A stretch of DNA of 64,000 nucleotides from assembly GCA_947499305.1 (NCBI GenBank), contig CANMNN010000007.1, positions 1 through 64,000 on the forward strand. Direction: 5' to 3'. The DNA comes from an uncultured Arenicella sp. Lineage in GTDB: Bacteria; Pseudomonadota; Gammaproteobacteria; Arenicellales; Arenicellaceae. The notes under the pieces are model-generated. The model ran no database searches and had not been told where the DNA came from. It saw only the letters and a program-made list of their open reading frames with translations. Position numbers and translations under genes: made by a program. Position 1 is the stretch's first letter. Every line of letters starts with the position of its first letter. Shown here piece after piece: positions 60,488-64,000 of the stretch.

Positions 60488-61612
60488 ATGCGCATTGACC
60501 AGGAGTGCCAGGTTGGAATAGTTGGCGGTGGTCTTTGCGGTCTTGCGTTGGCATATGAGTTAGCGAAGCAAGGAACTAGTTTTAGGCTGGTTGAGGCGCA
60601 AGAACAATTTGGTGGGAGAATATTGGGCCTGACCTCGCGAGCGCTTGAGAATGCGAGGTTTGATCTCGGACCATCTTGGTTTTGGCCAGGTCAGAATAAA
60701 ATACTGGGTCTGATCGCAGAACTAGGTTTAGAAAACCTTGTTTACACACAATACTCGAGTGGTCATGCGATTTATGAGGCTCCCGATGGCACGGTTCGGC
60801 GAGGTGTAAGCGGTATCTCAATGCAGGGATCATATAGGTTGCGCGGCGGCCTAATAGAGCTTATCAATGCGTTGGTTTCTAAAATTCAGGAACTTGGCTT
60901 TGGAAGCTGTCTTTTTGTCAACTCGCAAGTAAATAGCCTTGTTTACAGTAACGCTGAGATAGACGTCAGACACCATGGGGGCTCCTTTAACTGTCAACGT
61001 ATCGTTTTAGCATTGCCGCCAAGGGTTGCTTTATCGAACATACGTTTTTCACCTTCATTAAGCCGCGAGCGAGAAGATGAGCTAACCCGTGTCGCAACAT
61101 GGATGGCTGGTCATGCCAAGGTTATTGCTGAATACGACACTCCATTTTGGCGAGAGGATGGTTTATCTGGTGATGCAATTAGTCATAAAGGCCCTCTGAG
61201 CGAAATTCACGATGCCTCAGCGGAATCGCTAGAAACTGATGATGATCGCTTGGCTTTCGCTCTTTTTGGATTTTTGAGTACTGAACCACAGCTAAGACTA
61301 AAACATTCTGACTCATTACCTGAATTGATTCGGGCTCAACTGAAGCGTTTATTTGGCGGCCTAGCCGAAGCGCCAACTCGCCTTACAATTCAGGATTGGG
61401 CCACAAACGCGCTAACAGCTACAGCGCATGATCAACACATTCCAAACCACCATACTGTGAACGATTGGTCGACAATTTCTGAACAGGAATGGGACAACTT
61501 CTTGATTTGGTCGGGGTCAGAGTCAGCCGCAGACCATACAAATGGATATTTAGAGGGCGCATTGTTGGCGTGCGAGCAAACGTTGCAGGCTTTATTCGCC
61601 TCGCCTAAATAA
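60488..61612 (+). CDS. FAD-dependent amine oxidase family protein
   Basis: Flavoprotein of the monoamine-oxidase/phytoene-desaturase superfamily. The 374-residue product begins with the FAD-binding VGIVGGGLCGLALAYELAKQ (Gly-x-Gly-x-x-Gly) and Glu at the end of strand 2 (RLVEAQEQFGGRI). It has GPSWFWPGQNK, a YRLRGGLIELINAL segment and the C-terminal flavin contact HTNGYLEGALLACEQT. Shorter than typical monoamine oxidases (about 450), so the substrate domain is reduced. No transmembrane or signal sequence. Substrate unknown. Confidence 0.85.
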   Translation: MRIDQECQVGIVGGGLCGLALAYELAKQGTSFRLVEAQEQFGGRILGLTSRALENARFDLGPSWFWPGQNKILGLIAELGLENLVYTQYSSGHAIYEAPDGTVRRGVSGISMQGSYRLRGGLIELINALVSKIQELGFGSCLFVNSQVNSLVYSNAEIDVRHHGGSFNCQRIVLALPPRVALSNIRFSPSLSREREDELTRVATWMAGHAKVIAEYDTPFWREDGLSGDAISHKGPLSEIHDASAESLETDDDRLAFALFGFLSTEPQLRLKHSDSLPELIRAQLKRLFGGLAEAPTRLTIQDWATNALTATAHDQHIPNHHTVNDWSTISEQEWDNFLIWSGSESAADHTNGYLEGALLACEQTLQALFASPK

Positions 61613-61731
61613 TTGTTCTGGCAGCCTTTACGCGAATTTGTACTTCTACGTTGTATCCTCTGCAAACTATTTGGTAGAGCTCGTCACCACGGGCCACATA
61701 CCATATCAATAAAATAAAAAGAGATGCAAAT

Positions 61732-62607
61732 ATGCAAAACGACATCGTCAAACGCCTCGTAATACTCCTTGTAATCCTATTAATTGGTGGCGGCGTTAGT
61801 TACGCCGGTGGACAGGGTGGCGCTACATTCAATGGAATTTCTGTGTTTCTCATTTGTGGGGCCTGGGCGTTTCTTGTTAACTGGTTGGCGTTTATTCCGT
61901 CGAACTACGCCCAAACTGAGAAGTACTATGACCTGACTGGCAGCCTAACTTACTTGTCGGTAATAGGCTTGGCTTTGTATCTAACACCTGAGCTTTCCAC
62001 GCGAGCCAAAATCGCTGCAGCAATGGTCGCTGTTTGGGCGTTTCGTTTAGGAACTTTTTTGTTTAAACGTATCAGCCAAGACGGGCACGATGATCGCTTT
62101 GACGAAATAAAGGTAAACCCTAGTCGCTTCTTTATTGCGTGGACCATTCAGGGTTTGTGGGCTATCGTTACCGCGGCTTGTGCACTTGCGATCATCACCG
62201 GTGCAAATCAATCTGAAATAGGTCTAATCGGTTATCTTGGAATTGCGATTTGGCTGGTAGGTTTTATCATCGAGGTTATTGCGGACTCCCAAAAACGTGC
62301 ATTTAGAAAGAATCCAGATAACAAGGGTAAGTTTATTAATACTGGGCTTTGGTCTTGGTCTCGACACCCCAATTACTTTGGCGAAATGACGCTGTGGTTT
62401 GGCATGGCGATCATGGCGCTACCAGTATTGAGTGGCCTGCAATTTGTTACCTTGATATCCCCGTTTTTCGTCATGTTCTTATTGATAAAAGTCAGTGGTA
62501 TTCCCACCTTGGCCAAAAAGTCTAAGGAGCGCTGGGGCGAAGATACTGAGTATCAAGCATACGTAAAAAGCACCTCACTTTTAATTCCACTGCCACCGAA
62601 GAACTAG
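61732..62607 (+). CDS. DUF1295 membrane protein (steroid 5-alpha-reductase-like)
   Basis: Integral membrane protein of the DUF1295 / steroid-reductase C-terminal superfamily. The 291-residue product has about seven helices. The diagnostic ending IADSQKRAFRKNPDNKGKFI, TGLWSWSRHPNYFGEMTLWFG binds NADPH in relatives. It probably reduces or modifies a lipid. It follows the flavin oxidase by 119 bases, possibly in the same unit. Confidence 0.92.
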   Translation: MQNDIVKRLVILLVILLIGGGVSYAGGQGGATFNGISVFLICGAWAFLVNWLAFIPSNYAQTEKYYDLTGSLTYLSVIGLALYLTPELSTRAKIAAAMVAVWAFRLGTFLFKRISQDGHDDRFDEIKVNPSRFFIAWTIQGLWAIVTAACALAIITGANQSEIGLIGYLGIAIWLVGFIIEVIADSQKRAFRKNPDNKGKFINTGLWSWSRHPNYFGEMTLWFGMAIMALPVLSGLQFVTLISPFFVMFLLIKVSGIPTLAKKSKERWGEDTEYQAYVKSTSLLIPLPPKN

Positions 62608-62656
62608 AAAGTAATTCTTAACGTTTCTTGGTAGCTCACACTCTTAGGATTATCTA

Positions 62657-64000
62657 ATGCTAAAACACTTTAAGATCGCGTCATTGAGCCTGTTACTCAC
62701 CTGCCTTACTTCGCCTTTTGAGGGCTTTGCGGCTGATCGTGTTACTGGCGAAACCTTTGCTTTAAGATCACCTGTTCTAGCGACACAAGCAATGGCCGCA
62801 ACCTCCCAACCGTTAGCGACACAAGCCGCGCTCGACATAATGCAAAAAGGCGGAAACGCCATTGATGCGGCGATTGCGGCTAATGCGGTGCTAGGCTTAG
62901 TCGAACCAACCGGTAATGGTATCGGAGGTGACCTCTATGCAATTGTCTGGGATGCCAAAAGCGAAAAGTTGTACGGTCTTAATGCATCGGGCCGTTCGCC
63001 AAAGGCTCTTAGCCGAGAATGGTTTATCAATAACGGACATAGCAAAATCCCGTCGCATGGGCCGTTGCCTGTGTCGGTACCTGGCGCGGTTGATGGCTGG
63101 TTTATGCTGCATGATCGATTTGGCAAATTACCAATGTCCGATAACTTGCTACCGGCAATTAATTACGCCGAGCAAGGATTTCCTGTATCTCAGCTGATTG
63201 CTTATTACTGGAATCGTTCGGTACCAATTTTGAAAAAGTGGCCAGGATTTGAAGAGCAGTTTACTATCCAAGGTAAGGCTCCAGCGCACGGTGAAATATG
63301 GAAAAACCCTAATTTTGCCAGTACTTTACGAGCTATTTCTAAAGAGGGTCGAGATGAGTTTTACAAAGGAGAAACTGCTAAAACTATTGCTCAATTTATG
63401 CAATCTAATGGCGGCTTCCTTAGCTATGAGGATCTGGCAAGTCACACTGGAAAATGGGTTGAGCCGGTAAGTACAAATTATCGCGGTTACGACGTTTGGG
63501 AGTTACCTCCAAACAGCCAAGGCATAGCGGCTTTGCAAATTTTAAATATTGTCGAACAGTTCGATGTTGCAAAAATGGGGTTCGATTCAGCCGAGTACGT
63601 CCACTTATTCACCGAAGCCAAAAAGATCGCGTTTGAAGATCGCGCTAAATATTACGCTGACTCCGAGTTTAATAAGCTACCAGTTGAGGAGCTAATCTCA
63701 AAGAAATACGCCAAAAGGCGAGCAAAATTGATCGATCCAAAGCGTGCCGGCAAGGAGTTTGAGCCCGGTAGCGTGAAGCTAGAAAAGGGCGATACGATAT
63801 ATCTGACCACGGCCGATTCTGAGGGCAATATGGTATCGCTAATACAAAGCAATTTTCGTGGGATGGGCTCTGGCATGGCGCCTCCGGGGCTTGGTTTTAT
63901 TCTTCAGGATCGCGGTGAGCTGTTCACTTTAGAAGAAGGGCATTTCAATGTTTTTGAAGGTGGTAAGCGGCCGTTTCAAACCATCATCCCTGCGTTTATC
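62657..64000 (+). CDS. ggt: Gamma-glutamyltransferase family protein, 3' end beyond window
   Basis: N-terminal nucleophile hydrolase that cleaves or transfers gamma-glutamyl groups, e.g. from glutathione, in the periplasm. The frame from ATG 62657 is open for 448 codons to the edge, so the gene is cut, not broken. A signal peptide ends near GFAA-DRV. The start MAATSQPLATQAALDIMQKGGNAIDAAIA (from residue about 47) is typical. The autoprocessing Thr is Thr380 in KGDTIYLTTADSEGN, where classical enzymes read TTH; the following GSGMAPPGLGFILQDRG begins the small subunit. The Ile after the nucleophile suggests a divergent subfamily. Confidence 0.92.
   Translation, partial: MLKHFKIASLSLLLTCLTSPFEGFAADRVTGETFALRSPVLATQAMAATSQPLATQAALDIMQKGGNAIDAAIAANAVLGLVEPTGNGIGGDLYAIVWDAKSEKLYGLNASGRSPKALSREWFINNGHSKIPSHGPLPVSVPGAVDGWFMLHDRFGKLPMSDNLLPAINYAEQGFPVSQLIAYYWNRSVPILKKWPGFEEQFTIQGKAPAHGEIWKNPNFASTLRAISKEGRDEFYKGETAKTIAQFMQSNGGFLSYEDLASHTGKWVEPVSTNYRGYDVWELPPNSQGIAALQILNIVEQFDVAKMGFDSAEYVHLFTEAKKIAFEDRAKYYADSEFNKLPVEELISKKYAKRRAKLIDPKRAGKEFEPGSVKLEKGDTIYLTTADSEGNMVSLIQSNFRGMGSGMAPPGLGFILQDRGELFTLEEGHFNVFEGGKRPFQTIIPAFI

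Noticed and set aside
62916-63470. Separate small plus-strand frames near the right edge (62916-63197, 63249-63470)
   Set aside because: The frame starting at 62657 stays open to the window edge with gamma-glutamyltransferase motifs throughout. These frames are shadows, and there is no frameshift.

Overview
The window reads as an ordinary chromosomal segment of a free-living, probably marine, Gammaproteobacterium. Support comes from the Pseudomonas-like gene orders lolC-lolD, DUF2062-comEC-exbB-exbD and lpxK-ycaR-kdsB-LMW-PTP, from the bamE/recN/nadK/hrcA block, from an RF2 gene with the canonical frameshift, from lipoprotein and LPS export genes, and from many Na+-coupled or stress-related genes. 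Base composition looks uniform and moderate (mid to high 40s % GC by eye). I see no rRNA, tRNA, CRISPR array, phage or intact insertion sequence. A two-component pair of the proteobacterial dedicated sortase type supports a marine lineage. I cannot name the genus. Layout: 1-2.9 kb is a minus-strand group (membrane protein, mpl, dsbA). 3-7.6 kb holds rnd, two small secreted proteins (glycine zipper, PepSY-like) and a PhoP/PhoQ-like pair. 8.2-12 kb holds a nitronate monooxygenase, glnK-amtB and a Sel1/SPOR protein. 12-16.8 kb is prfB-lysS-lolC-lolD. 17.5-27 kb is a long envelope operon: comEC, exbB, exbD, msbA, lpxK, a Trm112-like gene, kdsB, an LMW phosphatase, a cytoplasmic YkuD enzyme and nagZ. 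28-31.6 kb is the minus-strand group nadK-recN-acetyltransferase-bamE. 31.8-45.6 kb holds hrcA, a MAPEG protein, a saccharopine-dehydrogenase-like enzyme, a DegP protease, two more OmpR-type two-component pairs flanking a BPSL0067-like lipoprotein, darP, an aromatic aminotransferase and an SNF symporter. 45.7-49.2 kb is bamD facing away from rluD-pgeF-CPBP protease. 49.6-54.5 kb is sstT, a cobalamin adenosyltransferase and the sortase-type kinase and regulator. 55-64 kb holds a class V aminotransferase, an M3 peptidase and a ChrR-like cupin / TetR / FAD amine oxidase / DUF1295 cluster, ending in a gamma-glutamyltransferase cut by the window edge. How the genes work together: much of the window serves envelope building and repair. 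It covers LPS (kdsB, lpxK, msbA), lipoprotein release (lolCD), the BAM complex (bamD, bamE), periplasmic folding and proteolysis (dsbA, degP), and cell-wall recycling (nagZ, a YkuD enzyme that looks like a cytoplasmic L,D-carboxypeptidase, mpl). Four two-component systems are interleaved with these. The points most worth a second look are: the YkuD-nagZ pairing; the orphan sortase-type two-component system; the cupin/TetR/flavin-oxidase cluster, whose promoter is nested between an upstream terminator and a likely TetR operator; a lone LolC/E-type permease; a set of short tandem duplications in coding and leader DNA; a dispersed intergenic repeat; and several unexplained perfect or near-perfect dyads.
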